Below the pieces are notes generated by a model. That model saw nothing but the letters and a program-made list of their open reading frames with translations, was not told the DNA's origin and did no database searches. Shown piece by piece: positions 8,785 through 18,330 of a stretch of 64,000 nt of DNA. Numbering within the stretch: the stretch's first letter is position 1; the number at the start of each line of letters is the position of its first letter. The DNA lies in the NCBI GenBank assembly GCA_003223135.1, contig QHXX01000019.1:1-64000 (forward strand). The letters run 5' to 3'. The DNA comes from Acidobacteriota bacterium (lineage in GTDB: Bacteria > Acidobacteriota > Polarisedimenticolia > Gp22-AA2). A program made the position numbers and the translations under genes.

Positions 8785-11001
8785 ATGCGCCGACATGCGA
8801 TGCTCTCCGCCGTGTTGCCCTGCCTGCTGCTGTGCGCGCTGGTCTCGAGTCCGATAGCCGCCGAGAAGCGGGTCATCACCGAACAGGATCTTTTCCGCTT
8901 CGTGTGGATCGCCGACCCGCAGATCTCGCCCGACGGCTCGCGCGTGGCGTACGTGCGCGTCCACGTCAACGACAAGAAAGAGGGGTACGAGACGGAGATC
9001 TGGATGGTCCCGACGCGGGGCGGTGAGCCGGTTCGATTGACGGGCGGGCCCCGGGACGGCGGCCCGCGCTGGTCCCCGGACGGCAGCAGGCTGGTGTTCA
9101 CGCGCTCGATTGATAAGGACGGCCAGCCGCAGCCGCCTCAGCTCTACGTGCTGCCGATGGGCGGAGGGGAGGCGTGGCCTCTCACCTCGCTGCCCAAGGG
9201 GGCCGGGGCGCCCGCCTGGTCGCCGGACGGCAAGAGCGTCGCCTTCCTCAGCAACACCACCGACGAGGACATCGCCAAGGCGGAGAAGAAGAAGGACGCC
9301 GCCCCGGGCGACTCGGAGCGCGAGAGCGATGTGCGGATCGTCACGCTGGCCATCTACCGCCAGGACAACGAGGGGTACGCCGAGCCCAAACGACACTCGC
9401 ATATCTGGACGGTCGCCGTTCCCGCCAGAAGCGGGGACAAGGTCGTGCCGAAGCCGATCACGTCGGGTCCCTTCGACGAAGGGTCGCCGACGTGGTCTCA
9501 CGATGGAACGCAGATTTGTTTCAACGCGGACCGGAGCCTGGAACCTTACTACGAGCTGCCCACCGTGACGCTCTACGCCGTGCCCGCCTCGGGGGGAGAG
9601 GTCAGGTCCGTCGTGTCCATGGACGGTATTGTGGGACCGTTCCGTTTCGATCCGGGCGGACGGCAGGTGGCCTTCATCGGGGGCGTGACCCGGCCGGCCC
9701 ATTCGTACGATCAGCCTCGGTTGTACGTGTCGGACGCGGCTCCGGGCTCGAGGCCGAAGGTGGTGGCGCCCGACCTCGATCGAGACGTGGGCTCGGACAT
9801 CATCGGTGACCAGCATGCCCCGCGCGGCGGCGGCGATGAGACGCTCGTCTGGACCGCGGACGGACGCTCGGTGGTCGTCGCCGTGTCCGACCACGGCACC
9901 GCGAATCTGCGGCGCTTCGATTTGAAGAGCGGGCGCGCGCAGATGGTCACCACCGGCAACCAGGAAGTCTCGGCGTGGACCGCCACTCCCGACGGGTCGC
10001 GGATCGTGGTCCTGGTCTCGACGCCGACCGACCTCGCCGATCTCTACCTTGTCGGCGGCGACGGAAAACTCACGCGGCTGACCCGCGTCAACCAGGAGCT
10101 GTTCTCCGAGCTCAAGCTCAGCGAACCGGAAGAGGTCGAATACTCGAGCTTCGACGGCAAGAAGATGCAGGCCTGGGTGCAGAAACCGCCGGACTTCGAT
10201 CCCCGCAAGAAATATCCCCTGATCCTCGACATCCACGGCGGGCCGCACGCGGCTTATGGATATAACTTCTTCCACGAGTTCCAGTCGATGGCGGCCCGAG
10301 GCTATGTCGTCCTGTATCCCAACCCCCGGGGCAGCACGACCTACGGGCAGGAGTTCGGCAACATCATCCAGTATCGCTATCCGGGGGATGACGCGAAGGA
10401 CCTGCTGGCGGGCGTGGATGATCTCATCCGGCGCGGTTACGTCGATGAGCACAGGCTCGGCGTCACCGGCGGAAGCGGCGGAGGCATTCTGACCTCCTGG
10501 CTGATCGGACACAGCAACCGGTTCGCCGCGGCCGTCTCGCAGCGCTCCATCTCCGACTGGTCCGCCTGGTGGTACGCCGCCGACTTCACGCTGTTCCAGC
10601 CGACCTGGTTCAAGGGCGCGCCCTGGGAGCAGGCCGACGATTACCGCGCGCGCTCGCCGCTCAGCTACGTCAAGGACATCAAGACGCCGCTCATGCTCAT
10701 CGAAGGGGAGGCCGACTACCGCACGCCGCCGGCCACCGGCGGCGAAGAGATGTTCCGTGCTCTGAAGTACCTGCGGCGCCCCGTTGTCATGGTCCGCTTC
10801 CCCGGCGAGTCGCACGAGCTGTCGCGCTCGGGCGCTCCCTGGCACCGGGTTGAGCGCCTGCAGCACATCATCAACTGGTTCGACATCCACCTGCAGGGCA
10901 AGGAGCTCCACCTCTACGACATCCCCGGGTCGGAGGCGCCGCCGAAGTCGGCGGCAGATCCGGGGAGTCCGGCCGGAGGCGCGAGGAGCAGTCTGGAGTA
11001 G
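8785..11001 (+). CDS. Secreted S9-family prolyl oligopeptidase (acyl-aminoacyl/dipeptidyl peptidase-like)
   Basis: The start ATG 8785 is preceded by GGAGGAAGGG at ideal spacing; the upstream ATG at 8758 lacks one. A signal peptide (MLSAVLPCLLLCALVSSPIAA) is followed by a seven-bladed TolB/WD40-like propeller with repeated 'SPDG' turns (ISPDGSRVAY, WSPDGSRLVF, WSPDGKSVAF). The C-terminal alpha/beta hydrolase starts near residue 470. Its triad is Ser564 in TGGSGGG, Asp644 in EGEADYRTPP and His677 in GESHELSR. The nucleophile elbow has Gly where most relatives have Tyr or His (GGSYGG). The total of 738 residues is typical for S9C enzymes. It probably trims short peptides in the periplasm or outside the cell. 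It stands alone between unrelated genes. Confidence 0.92.
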   Translation: MRRHAMLSAVLPCLLLCALVSSPIAAEKRVITEQDLFRFVWIADPQISPDGSRVAYVRVHVNDKKEGYETEIWMVPTRGGEPVRLTGGPRDGGPRWSPDGSRLVFTRSIDKDGQPQPPQLYVLPMGGGEAWPLTSLPKGAGAPAWSPDGKSVAFLSNTTDEDIAKAEKKKDAAPGDSERESDVRIVTLAIYRQDNEGYAEPKRHSHIWTVAVPARSGDKVVPKPITSGPFDEGSPTWSHDGTQICFNADRSLEPYYELPTVTLYAVPASGGEVRSVVSMDGIVGPFRFDPGGRQVAFIGGVTRPAHSYDQPRLYVSDAAPGSRPKVVAPDLDRDVGSDIIGDQHAPRGGGDETLVWTADGRSVVVAVSDHGTANLRRFDLKSGRAQMVTTGNQEVSAWTATPDGSRIVVLVSTPTDLADLYLVGGDGKLTRLTRVNQELFSELKLSEPEEVEYSSFDGKKMQAWVQKPPDFDPRKKYPLILDIHGGPHAAYGYNFFHEFQSMAARGYVVLYPNPRGSTTYGQEFGNIIQYRYPGDDAKDLLAGVDDLIRRGYVDEHRLGVTGGSGGGILTSWLIGHSNRFAAAVSQRSISDWSAWWYAADFTLFQPTWFKGAPWEQADDYRARSPLSYVKDIKTPLMLIEGEADYRTPPATGGEEMFRALKYLRRPVVMVRFPGESHELSRSGAPWHRVERLQHIINWFDIHLQGKELHLYDIPGSEAPPKSAADPGSPAGGARSSLE

Positions 11002-11165
11002 GCTTCGCCCAAGTCACTCCAGAGAAGGGAGTTAGTCCTGTCCCTGCGGCTCGAACCTGCGTCCATTCAAGGATTATTCAAGCCTGCCGCCGCATTACTC
11101 GGAGCAAATCAAGGCGCGGGGGGATCTACGCAAACTGCTGCGCGCGCCTAAAGCGGAGGTGCTCC

Positions 11166-13376
11166 ATGCCCACGAGGCTCGTTACCGCCTGCTCTGTCTT
11201 TCTGGCGATGCTCCTGGTCGTGTCGTTCTCCTTGCTGCCGGGCGGCGCGGACAACGCTCAGGCCCAGGTCTTTTCTGTCGACGCGGCGTCACCTCTCAAG
11301 AGGCCGGCCGATCTTTTCACGCCCGGCCCGATTCTCTATGCCCGTGCCGAATCGATCGGCCTGCTTGCCGCTGACGACATCGATGCCCTGTCGTTCGGCT
11401 TCGACGACGTGACGTCTCCAGAAATTCGCTTCTCGGTCGGGTACTTCGCGACCGGTGCTATCCTCGGAGGAAACGCGGTCTGCTCCGAGGCCGGCACGTG
11501 CGCGCCAGGCGTCCCCTGTCCGCCGGAGGCCTCGGCCGACATCTTCCGCACCAACGGATTGGGCAGCGCGTCGCTGCTGTTCGATGGCGACGGTCTTCCG
11601 GGATCGGCGCCTCCCCTCGGCCTGAGCGAGTGCCCGGCCGGCGGACCCGGCGTGCAGGACAACGTCGACGCGTTTGATGATCTCGTGCCGCCGCTTCTCG
11701 CCGGCAGACCGGCCTGGCGGGTCTATGTCTCCCTCGCTCCCGGCTCGCCGACGCTGGCGGGCCTCAACCCGAGGCTGCCCGGCGGCGCCGGTCCCGCCGA
11801 CGTTCTGGTCTATGATCCGGGAAACGATTCGCTGTCGGTCTACTTCACCGCCGCTTCTTTGCGCCTCGATCCTGCCGACGACATCGACGGCCTCTCGTTC
11901 AATGTGATCACCGGCGACTTCCTGCTGTCGCTCGCCCCTGGCTCTCCTTCTCTCGCCAACAGGGCGATCTGTCCGTCGGGATGCAGCCCCGGGGACTTCA
12001 TCCGCGCTTCCGGTCCCATCTGCGGCCTGACGCCCTGCCTTCTCGGCGGCCTCGGTTTTGCGTCCGCCGGCATGGCGTCGGCAGACAACGCCGACGCGCT
12101 GGACCAGCCCGGCGGGCCGCCGCCGTACGTTTTCGACGACACCTCTCCCGGCAAGACGTACTCCCTTGACCCGTCCTCGCGCTCGCTGCAGATCATGAGA
12201 ACGCGCGTCCCGGTCCGGCCGGCGTCTCCGGCCGATCTCATCACCCAGGACCCGAAGAATCCCACCGGATCGCCGAGCATCGTCTTCAGGGCCGAGTCCC
12301 TGGGACTCGTGGCGGCGGACGACATCGACGGGCTCTCCTTCGGCCTGGAGCCGGTCTTCGTCTCCGGTCGAAGCTATGCCCTCGAGTTCTCGGTGGACCG
12401 CGCCGCGACCGGCGCCCCCGGCACGGACGTGTTCGCGGAGTCGAGCCACCCCGGCGGCCCCGAGGCGGCCTCCGACGTGTTCGAGAAGTTCGAGCCGGCC
12501 GCGCCCTCACCGCCGCTCGTACCGGCCAATCGCCAGGTCTGGGATGGCAACGGCTCGAGCGCCCCGACGCTGCAGTTGCTCGAGACCTCCCCCGATCATT
12601 CGCTGGGTGACAATCTCGACGCCCTCGAGGGTTCGCCGCGCATCGTCGACCCCAACCAGGACGGCGTGCGGGACCTGCCGATCTATTTCTCTCTGGCCCC
12701 GGGGTCGCCGACGCTGGCCACCATCAGTGCGTCCCCCGCCGATATCCTGGTCTGCGCCGCGCCGACGACCGCGGCCTGCGGCGCGGACGCCGTGCCGACC
12801 GTGTTCATCGCGCACGGCGCTCTCGGACTGGGCCCGGGCGACAATCTCGAGGATTTCAGCCTGGACGCCGCCACGGGAAACGTCGACTTCACCGTCTCAC
12901 CCGGGACTGCCGATCCCGGAGTGATCTTCAAGCGCCCGGGCTTCGACGGCTGCCCGGGCTTTTCGCCCTGCCAGAGATTCTCTCCGGCCGACCTCGGGCT
13001 TCTCGCCGGAGACAACCTGAACGCCCTCGACTCCCTCCAGCCGGTGCAGGTCTGCGTGACCATCACGGCGGGCGCCGATCCGCACATCGACGTCAGCCAC
13101 GGGGTCTGCCCGGCCTGCGCTCTCTGCACACCGCCTCCTCCTTATGACGTGATCGAGGGCGAGCTGGGCGAGCTGTCCGAGAAGCCGAGCGGTGTCGATT
13201 TGAGCCGAGTCTTCTGCCGGGCGGACACCCTGGCCGCCGACAGAATCACTCTCGCGAGCGGCCTGGATCCCTATACGCGCGCGCACTTCATCCTGGTGCG
13301 CAACCACGGAGCGAGCGACTACGGCCTCAGCTCGCGCGGCAACCCGGAGGCCCCCTCGGCCGGGGACTGTCCGTAG
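11166..13376 (+). CDS. Secreted repeat protein of unknown family ('DDIDALSFG' repeats)
   Basis: The ATG has a GGAGG site (GCGGAGGTGCTCC). A signal peptide ends near residue 34 (GGADNAQAQ). I do not recognise the family. The body repeats a unit of roughly 100-180 residues with two hallmarks: a 'GL..(A/G)DDIDALSFG' acidic turn (AESIGLLAADDIDALSFG, AESLGLVAADDIDGLSFG, then GDNLDALE, GDNLEDFSLD, GDNLNALDS) and a 'SLAPGSPTLA' strand (three copies). The Asp/Asn-rich turns look like possible calcium-binding loops, which is inference. Paired cysteines (CSEAGTCAPGVPC, CPACALC) suggest disulfides. There is no membrane anchor. It is flanked upstream by the S9 peptidase and convergent with the receiver/Ycf46-like gene downstream. 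Confidence 0.75.
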   Translation: MPTRLVTACSVFLAMLLVVSFSLLPGGADNAQAQVFSVDAASPLKRPADLFTPGPILYARAESIGLLAADDIDALSFGFDDVTSPEIRFSVGYFATGAILGGNAVCSEAGTCAPGVPCPPEASADIFRTNGLGSASLLFDGDGLPGSAPPLGLSECPAGGPGVQDNVDAFDDLVPPLLAGRPAWRVYVSLAPGSPTLAGLNPRLPGGAGPADVLVYDPGNDSLSVYFTAASLRLDPADDIDGLSFNVITGDFLLSLAPGSPSLANRAICPSGCSPGDFIRASGPICGLTPCLLGGLGFASAGMASADNADALDQPGGPPPYVFDDTSPGKTYSLDPSSRSLQIMRTRVPVRPASPADLITQDPKNPTGSPSIVFRAESLGLVAADDIDGLSFGLEPVFVSGRSYALEFSVDRAATGAPGTDVFAESSHPGGPEAASDVFEKFEPAAPSPPLVPANRQVWDGNGSSAPTLQLLETSPDHSLGDNLDALEGSPRIVDPNQDGVRDLPIYFSLAPGSPTLATISASPADILVCAAPTTAACGADAVPTVFIAHGALGLGPGDNLEDFSLDAATGNVDFTVSPGTADPGVIFKRPGFDGCPGFSPCQRFSPADLGLLAGDNLNALDSLQPVQVCVTITAGADPHIDVSHGVCPACALCTPPPPYDVIEGELGELSEKPSGVDLSRVFCRADTLAADRITLASGLDPYTRAHFILVRNHGASDYGLSSRGNPEAPSAGDCP

Positions 13377-13417
13377 TCCCGCTGCGGCGCGCTGCACGGC
13401 GCCACGATGAACGGGCG

Positions 13418-15025
13418 CTACTTCTGCTGTCTGGCGGTCATCAGGGCGCGGGCGATCTCGAAGCGGGCCCGGCCGGCGGGCATCTCCCGCACGCGCTGGA
13501 GAATGGCGTCGCGTGATTGCGGATCGAGACGGACGATGCGGCCCGTGGAGGCGGCCACCTCCGCGACGACCTCCTGATAGAGAGCATTGAGATCGGTCCC
13601 GCCGCCGGATGGCCAGTCGAAGATGACGCAGGCCTGGGCCAGCTCGGGAGGCGCCGGCAGGCGCGGAGCCGTCAGGACCAGCATCAGGCGGGCGGTCTCC
13701 AGCTCCATCACCATCTCGCGCAGGACGCGGACGACGGTCCTGTCGTCCAGGCTGGGGCGGAAGTCGGCGAGGACATAGAGCCCGTTGTTCTTCTGCCGGC
13801 GGATGAACTCCAGTGCGCGGCCCGCGTCGCGGTACATCTCTCCCATCGCCTGGCCGCCGTCCTTGATCAGTCCGCGGGCCGCCGACCAGACGTAGAACTC
13901 CCGCTGCAGCGTCGCCGCCAGGCGCCGCAGCGCGGCGATCGCCCCCTTCTCCTCCCACGTCTGCAGGCACACGATCGGCACCTGCATGCGCATCTTGCCG
14001 GTGTCGAAGCTGGTGGCCGTGCGGAAAACCGCCTCCATGTCGGCGGGCATCTCCGGGATCTCGATGTCCGGGTCGTCGTGGGCCGGCGCGGGGTGGGCTG
14101 CGTCGGAATGGGCCGCCGTCGGTTGGGCCGCTTCGCCTTGCGCAGGTTCCGACGGAGCCGGTGGCGCATGCTGGACCACCGGGTGCGGCTCGGCGACGGA
14201 TTGAGGCGGCACCGGGCGGGACGGCGCGGGCCGCGGCGGAGCGGGAGCGGTAGGCGCAACGGTCGCGGGCCGGGCGGCCGGTACCGGCGCAGGAACGGCC
14301 GCTCTCGTCGGAGCCGGCGACGCGGCGCGCGCGGCAGCCCTTGCGGGCGCCGCCGGCTGCGGAGGCGCGGGCGGCGTCTCGTTTCCCGTGATCGCTCCGC
14401 GCCAGGCGTCGAAATCAGGGAGGTCCTGCGCATCGGACGAAGCCGTCGCGACGGAACTCCCGTCCGACCTTTCCGGCTCGGGCGGCGCGACCCGGATGGG
14501 CGTCGCGGGCGGAGTGGCCGGCTTCGGCGCCGGCCAGAGCGAGGGCTTCGGCCTGGGCGGGGACGGGGCTTGCGCGCCGGGGCGCGCGGCCGCGGGCGCC
14601 GGGGACGCCCCGTGGCTGTCCCCGTTGCCGCCCCTGCGGGCGCGGGCGGCCCGGGCCGCGGCGAGCGCCTTGTTGATCTCCGCCTCGATCACCTCGAGAT
14701 CGTCGAACGGCTTCAGGATGACGCTGCGAGCACCTATGGTGCGAGCCGTCTCGACGTTCTCGGGCGTGGCGTTGGCCGTCATCACCAGGATTTCCGGCTT
14801 GAAGTTGAGCTTCTGCATGTCGGCCATCAGCTCGAGCCCGGTGAAGCCCGGCATGTGGATGTCGGTCAGGACCATGTCGATGCGGTTTTCGGTGAATTGC
14901 CGGACCGCCTCCTTGCCGTTTCCCGCGATGAGAAGGCGGTATTCGGGACGCGCCGCGAGCAGCTCGTTCAGGAGCTTGCGGATGTTCGGGTCGTCGTCGA
15001 TGATGAGGAGGTTGTAGGTCTCCAT
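13418..15025 (-). CDS. Response regulator: REC - Pro/Ala linker - Ycf46 N-terminal-like domain without AAA+ core
   Basis: Residues 1-125 form a REC domain with acidic pocket LLIIDDDPN, phospho-acceptor Asp55 (MVLTDIHMPG) and Lys in VILKPFDD. A proline/alanine-rich linker of about 200 residues follows. The C-terminal domain, about residues 335-535, contains FYVWSAARGL, ALEFIRRQKNNGLYVLADF, LDDRTVVRVLREM and LMLVLTAPRLPAPPELAQ. These closely follow the order of the region that precedes the ATPase in chloroplast/cyanobacterial Ycf46-type AAA+ proteins (YVLKDFHPYLDDP, LI.SP....PPELE). There is no Walker A or B motif, so this is a detached non-catalytic module. It is last in the giant-protein operon, 7 nt after the kinase gene, and so is the probable output of that kinase. 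The ATG is preceded by GAGAGG. Confidence 0.8.
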   Translation of the reverse strand: METYNLLIIDDDPNIRKLLNELLAARPEYRLLIAGNGKEAVRQFTENRIDMVLTDIHMPGFTGLELMADMQKLNFKPEILVMTANATPENVETARTIGARSVILKPFDDLEVIEAEINKALAAARAARARRGGNGDSHGASPAPAAARPGAQAPSPPRPKPSLWPAPKPATPPATPIRVAPPEPERSDGSSVATASSDAQDLPDFDAWRGAITGNETPPAPPQPAAPARAAARAASPAPTRAAVPAPVPAARPATVAPTAPAPPRPAPSRPVPPQSVAEPHPVVQHAPPAPSEPAQGEAAQPTAAHSDAAHPAPAHDDPDIEIPEMPADMEAVFRTATSFDTGKMRMQVPIVCLQTWEEKGAIAALRRLAATLQREFYVWSAARGLIKDGGQAMGEMYRDAGRALEFIRRQKNNGLYVLADFRPSLDDRTVVRVLREMVMELETARLMLVLTAPRLPAPPELAQACVIFDWPSGGGTDLNALYQEVVAEVAASTGRIVRLDPQSRDAILQRVREMPAGRARFEIARALMTARQQK

Positions 15026-15032
15026 GGACCTC

Positions 15033-16970
15033 TCAGCGCAGGTTGATCACGCGGACGCGCTTCTCCTTGGCGGGCGCCGCGGCGGCGACCCCTTCCGACG
15101 CCTGCCGCGCGATCGGGATCCGGATGATGAACGTCGTTCCCTCTCCGACCTTGCTCTCGACCGCGATCTCTCCCTTGTGCTCCTTGACGATGCCATAGGA
15201 GACGGAGAGGCCGAGCCCCGTCCCTTTGCCGACCGGCTTGGTCGTGAAGAAGGGATCGAAGATCTTCTTCACCACCTCGGACGGAATGCCGCTGCCCGTG
15301 TCGGCCACGCGGATGCGAGCCGTCAGGGCGTCCGGCATGTCGGTCGACGCCGTGATCGTTCCGCCACCCTTCCCCTCCATCGCGTCGCCGGCGTTGATGA
15401 ACAGATTCAGCAGGACCTGCTCGATCTGGTTGGCGTTGCCGCTCACCTGGAGCGACTGCTCGCACAACCGCGCCTCCACGCGGACGTCCTTCATCATGAG
15501 CTGGTGCGAGACGAGCTTCACCGTGTCGGAGACGACCGTGTTGAGATCGATGATCGACATCTCGGCGGTTTCCTGGCGCGCGAACTTGAGAAGGTTCTTC
15601 AGGATCTCCAGGGAGCGATCGGTCTCCCTCACGATCGTCCTGAAATACTCCCCGAGCGGATGGCCGTCGGGAAGCTTGCGCTGGCCCATCTGGGCATAGC
15701 CGCGGATCGACGTCATGGGGTTCTTCACTTCGTGCGCGATCCCGGCGCCGAGCTGTCCCAGGGCGCTCATCTTCTCCGATTCCATGAGCCTCTGATTGGC
15801 GTCCTTCAGCGCCGCCTCGCGGGTCGACAGCTCCTCGGTCATCCTCTTGAACCGGGCGGCGAGCGCCGCGATCTCGCCGCCGCCTTTGACCTCCACCTGC
15901 ACGCCGAACTGCCCCTGCCCGATCTGCTCGGTGGCGCGGGTGAGGGCGATCAGCGATTTGGTCAGCGAGGAGGCGAACAGGAAGACCAGGGCCAGCGCGG
16001 CGACGCAGACGACTCCCGCGATGAGGAGCGAACGCGTGACCAGCTGCCGGGCGGCTTCGAAGGCGCGCGCCTTCGGGATCTGCACGATCGTGAACAAGCC
16101 GAGATCGCCCACCGGCGAATAGGCCGCCAGCATCGGCACGCCCGAGGCCGCGTACTCGCGCGTGCCGGCCGTCTGCGCGCTCTTCGGCAGCAGGTCTGCG
16201 AAGCCGCCAGGTGCCGTGCCTCCGCCCGACACTTCCTTGCCCTCCGTGACGGAGACCAGCGGCCTCCCCGCGCCGTCGGTGACGTAGATCTCGAACAGCT
16301 TCGACTCGCCGCGCGCCGTGTACAGTCGATTGAGGGGGAACTCGGCGATCAGGATCGGGACGTCCCCGGCCGCCGCCGTTGCCTGGCCCGCCGCCGCGCC
16401 CCCCGCGCCTGCGCCCGCGCCCCCGGCCACCGCACCCCGCGCCGGCGGCGCGCCCGTGGCGGGCAGACCGCGCACGGCCAGGGTGAAGGTCGGGAGCTTG
16501 GTGGACAGGTCGAGACGGGCGACGATCGGCCGCTCGGCCGTCAGCCGTTCGAGTGGCAGGCCCGCGGTGCCGTACGCGGCGTGCATCTTCTCGACCGACA
16601 GACCGAGGTCCGACAAGGCGCGCGACAGGAAGACGTTCTTGAGCGAGCCGTCCGGCTCGCGCACGCTGAACAGCAGGAACTCGGGGTACTGGCGCAGCAT
16701 CGCCGACAGCATCTGACGCCTGTCGGTTCCCTCCGCCACCGGCAGCCGGACCGCCTCGGCGAAGATGCGCATCTTCTCCGTCAGGTGGCGCACGTTGGCC
16801 TGCACCTCGTCCGAGATCTTGATGGCGCGCGAGGCGTTCAGATCGAAGATGTAGGACGACTTGTCCTGCTGGAACAGGAGGACGGCCTGGCTCGCCACCA
16901 GCCCGATCGACAGGCTGATGATCAGGAACATCGCGAGGAGGAGCTTCGCCCTCAGGCCGAGCCTCTTCAT
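15033..16970 (-). CDS. Transmembrane sensor histidine kinase (Cache-like/HAMP/HisKA/HATPase)
   Basis: Helix 1 spans about residues 8-30. An extracytoplasmic sensor of about 275 residues (Cache-like layout, with an unusual Gly/Ala-rich insert [17 protein letters not shown]) runs to helix 2 near residues 308-331. A HAMP domain, then HisKA with phospho-accepting His413 in [12 protein letters not shown], and a HATPase with N box (LFINAGDAM), G1 (VADTGSGIP), F (DPFFTTK) and G2 (GKGTGLGLS) complete the protein. It is catalytically intact with no receiver of its own. It lies between the FecR-domain gene (7-nt gap) and the REC/Ycf46-like gene (7-nt gap), so it should phosphorylate that receiver. The periplasmic sensor could read FecR or the giant outer-membrane protein; that is inference from gene order. 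Confidence 0.93.
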   Translation of the reverse strand: MKRLGLRAKLLLAMFLIISLSIGLVASQAVLLFQQDKSSYIFDLNASRAIKISDEVQANVRHLTEKMRIFAEAVRLPVAEGTDRRQMLSAMLRQYPEFLLFSVREPDGSLKNVFLSRALSDLGLSVEKMHAAYGTAGLPLERLTAERPIVARLDLSTKLPTFTLAVRGLPATGAPPARGAVAGGAGAGAGGAAAGQATAAAGDVPILIAEFPLNRLYTARGESKLFEIYVTDGAGRPLVSVTEGKEVSGGGTAPGGFADLLPKSAQTAGTREYAASGVPMLAAYSPVGDLGLFTIVQIPKARAFEAARQLVTRSLLIAGVVCVAALALVFLFASSLTKSLIALTRATEQIGQGQFGVQVEVKGGGEIAALAARFKRMTEELSTREAALKDANQRLMESEKMSALGQLGAGIAHEVKNPMTSIRGYAQMGQRKLPDGHPLGEYFRTIVRETDRSLEILKNLLKFARQETAEMSIIDLNTVVSDTVKLVSHQLMMKDVRVEARLCEQSLQVSGNANQIEQVLLNLFINAGDAMEGKGGGTITASTDMPDALTARIRVADTGSGIPSEVVKKIFDPFFTTKPVGKGTGLGLSVSYGIVKEHKGEIAVESKVGEGTTFIIRIPIARQASEGVAAAAPAKEKRVRVINLR

Positions 16971-16977
16971 CGCGGTC

Positions 16978-18303
16978 TCAGTTCCCCGTGACCGAGGCGG
17001 TCGCCCGCTTCGATCCCTTGTAGGTGATGAGGCGCTTGCCGTATTCCGAGTTGCCCGCCGAGTCGATGGCTTCGATGGTGACCAGGTTCACGCCTTCCTT
17101 GAGCGCGAGGGGAAAGCTGAACGAGCCATCGGCGGCGACGGCGGCCTTCTGGCCGTTCACCTTGACCTTTGCGTCCCGCTCCGTCTTCCCCTTGATCTCG
17201 ACGCTGGGCGCGGGGGCCACGAACATCTCGGGCGGTGAGAGGATGGCGAGGACCGGCGGCGTATCGTCGTAGTCGGTGCGGACGGAGCGCACGGAGCTGT
17301 ACGGGCCGGCGAACCCGTCGGCATCCTGCGCCCGCACGCGCCAGTAGTAGGTCCCCGGCTGCTGGATGCGAACCGGCAGCGAGGTGCCGTCCACCTTCTC
17401 GTCGGCGAAGATCCGCTTGAACTGCGAATCGGTCGCCACGATCGCGCGATACGACCGGGCGCGATCGGCCGGGCGCCACTTCAGCTCGACCTTGGGCGCC
17501 TTCCTCTGGAAGCCGTAGGTCGCGCCGTCGTCCGGGAAGACCGGCTCCGGGGTGCCGGGGAGAAGACGGGGCGTCAGGATCCCGGCGTCGGTGAGCTTCA
17601 TGACCATCTTCTCCTTCAGCACTATTTCCCCGCCTTTCGGGTTGGTGATCTTCAGCGACCCGGACAAAGCCGCCACGCTGGTCGATTTGTCCGGCAGCGT
17701 ATGCACCGCCACGCGCGTCTTCTCGCCGGGCCGACGCGTCCCGGGGATCGCCTTGATCGTGACCTGCCGCGACGAGGCGGCCGCCTGGATCGCCCTGGCC
17801 TGCTCGGGGGCCGGCTTCGACGCCAGGCCGTCGAGGAAGTCGGACGACAGGAGCGCCAGGGATATCTCCGACTCGCCGGCGCCTTGCGGACGCGGCTTGA
17901 TGATCACGAGCGCGTTCTGGTCGACGTCCAGAAGTTCGTCCGGGCCGAATGCGATCGTGGCCGACGACTTGTCGAAGGTGCGCACGGCGTCGTTCTCGTA
18001 CAGCGGCATCTGCTGCTTCGCGTCCTCCCACGACAGGTCGGAGGCGCGCTTCGCCTTGACGGTGCGCTCCATGTTGACGAGCTGCGCCATCGCGGCGCCT
18101 CCGCCTTGAGGTGCTTCGGTCTCCCCCGACAGGACCGGGGGCTGGAGATCGACCGGGGCGGGGGTCTCCGCGGGGACGGGCACGGGCGGCTGGGTCGGCG
18201 GCGGGCGGAAACCGGGCAGGCCGTTCTTGAAGACGTAGAAGCCTCCCCCGGCGAGTGCCACCAGGACCAGGAGAACCGCCAGCGCCTTGATCGTCTTCTT
18301 CAT
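16978..18303 (-). CDS. FecR-domain protein, single-pass, with FN3-like and Big-like C-terminal domains
   Basis: Starts MKKTIKALAVLLVLVALAGGG, an uncleaved or signal-anchor helix, after a GGGGGGAGGG site. A proline-rich stalk precedes a FecR-type beta domain around residues 80-190 (LPLYENDAVRT-like 'MPLYENDAVRTFDKSSATI' and 'DVDQNALVII'). Next is an FN3-like segment that reads 'YRAIVATDSQF' and 'GTYYWRVRAQDADGFAGPYS' (about 255-340). The last is a Big/glucodextranase-like domain (KVKVNGQKAAVAADGSFSF, about 350-430). FecR proteins relay outer-membrane state to cytoplasmic sigma factors. No sigma factor is adjacent here, but a histidine kinase is, 7 nt downstream. It is the second gene after the giant, 27 nt away. 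It probably sits in the periplasm, anchored in the inner membrane. Confidence 0.8.
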   Translation of the reverse strand: MKKTIKALAVLLVLVALAGGGFYVFKNGLPGFRPPPTQPPVPVPAETPAPVDLQPPVLSGETEAPQGGGAAMAQLVNMERTVKAKRASDLSWEDAKQQMPLYENDAVRTFDKSSATIAFGPDELLDVDQNALVIIKPRPQGAGESEISLALLSSDFLDGLASKPAPEQARAIQAAASSRQVTIKAIPGTRRPGEKTRVAVHTLPDKSTSVAALSGSLKITNPKGGEIVLKEKMVMKLTDAGILTPRLLPGTPEPVFPDDGATYGFQRKAPKVELKWRPADRARSYRAIVATDSQFKRIFADEKVDGTSLPVRIQQPGTYYWRVRAQDADGFAGPYSSVRSVRTDYDDTPPVLAILSPPEMFVAPAPSVEIKGKTERDAKVKVNGQKAAVAADGSFSFPLALKEGVNLVTIEAIDSAGNSEYGKRLITYKGSKRATASVTGN

Positions 18304-18330
18304 ACCCTCCCCCCGTTCCCGCCCCGGGCT

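Noticed and set aside
10993-11022. Inverted repeat CTGGAGT/ACTCCAG after the S9 peptidase
   Set aside because: The stem is 7 bp with a 16-nt loop, overlaps the end of the coding sequence and has no T-run, so it is too weak to call a terminator.
13377-13417. GC-rich hairpin between convergent genes
   Set aside because: It shows only a short imperfect GGCGC/GCGCC pairing and no T-run.
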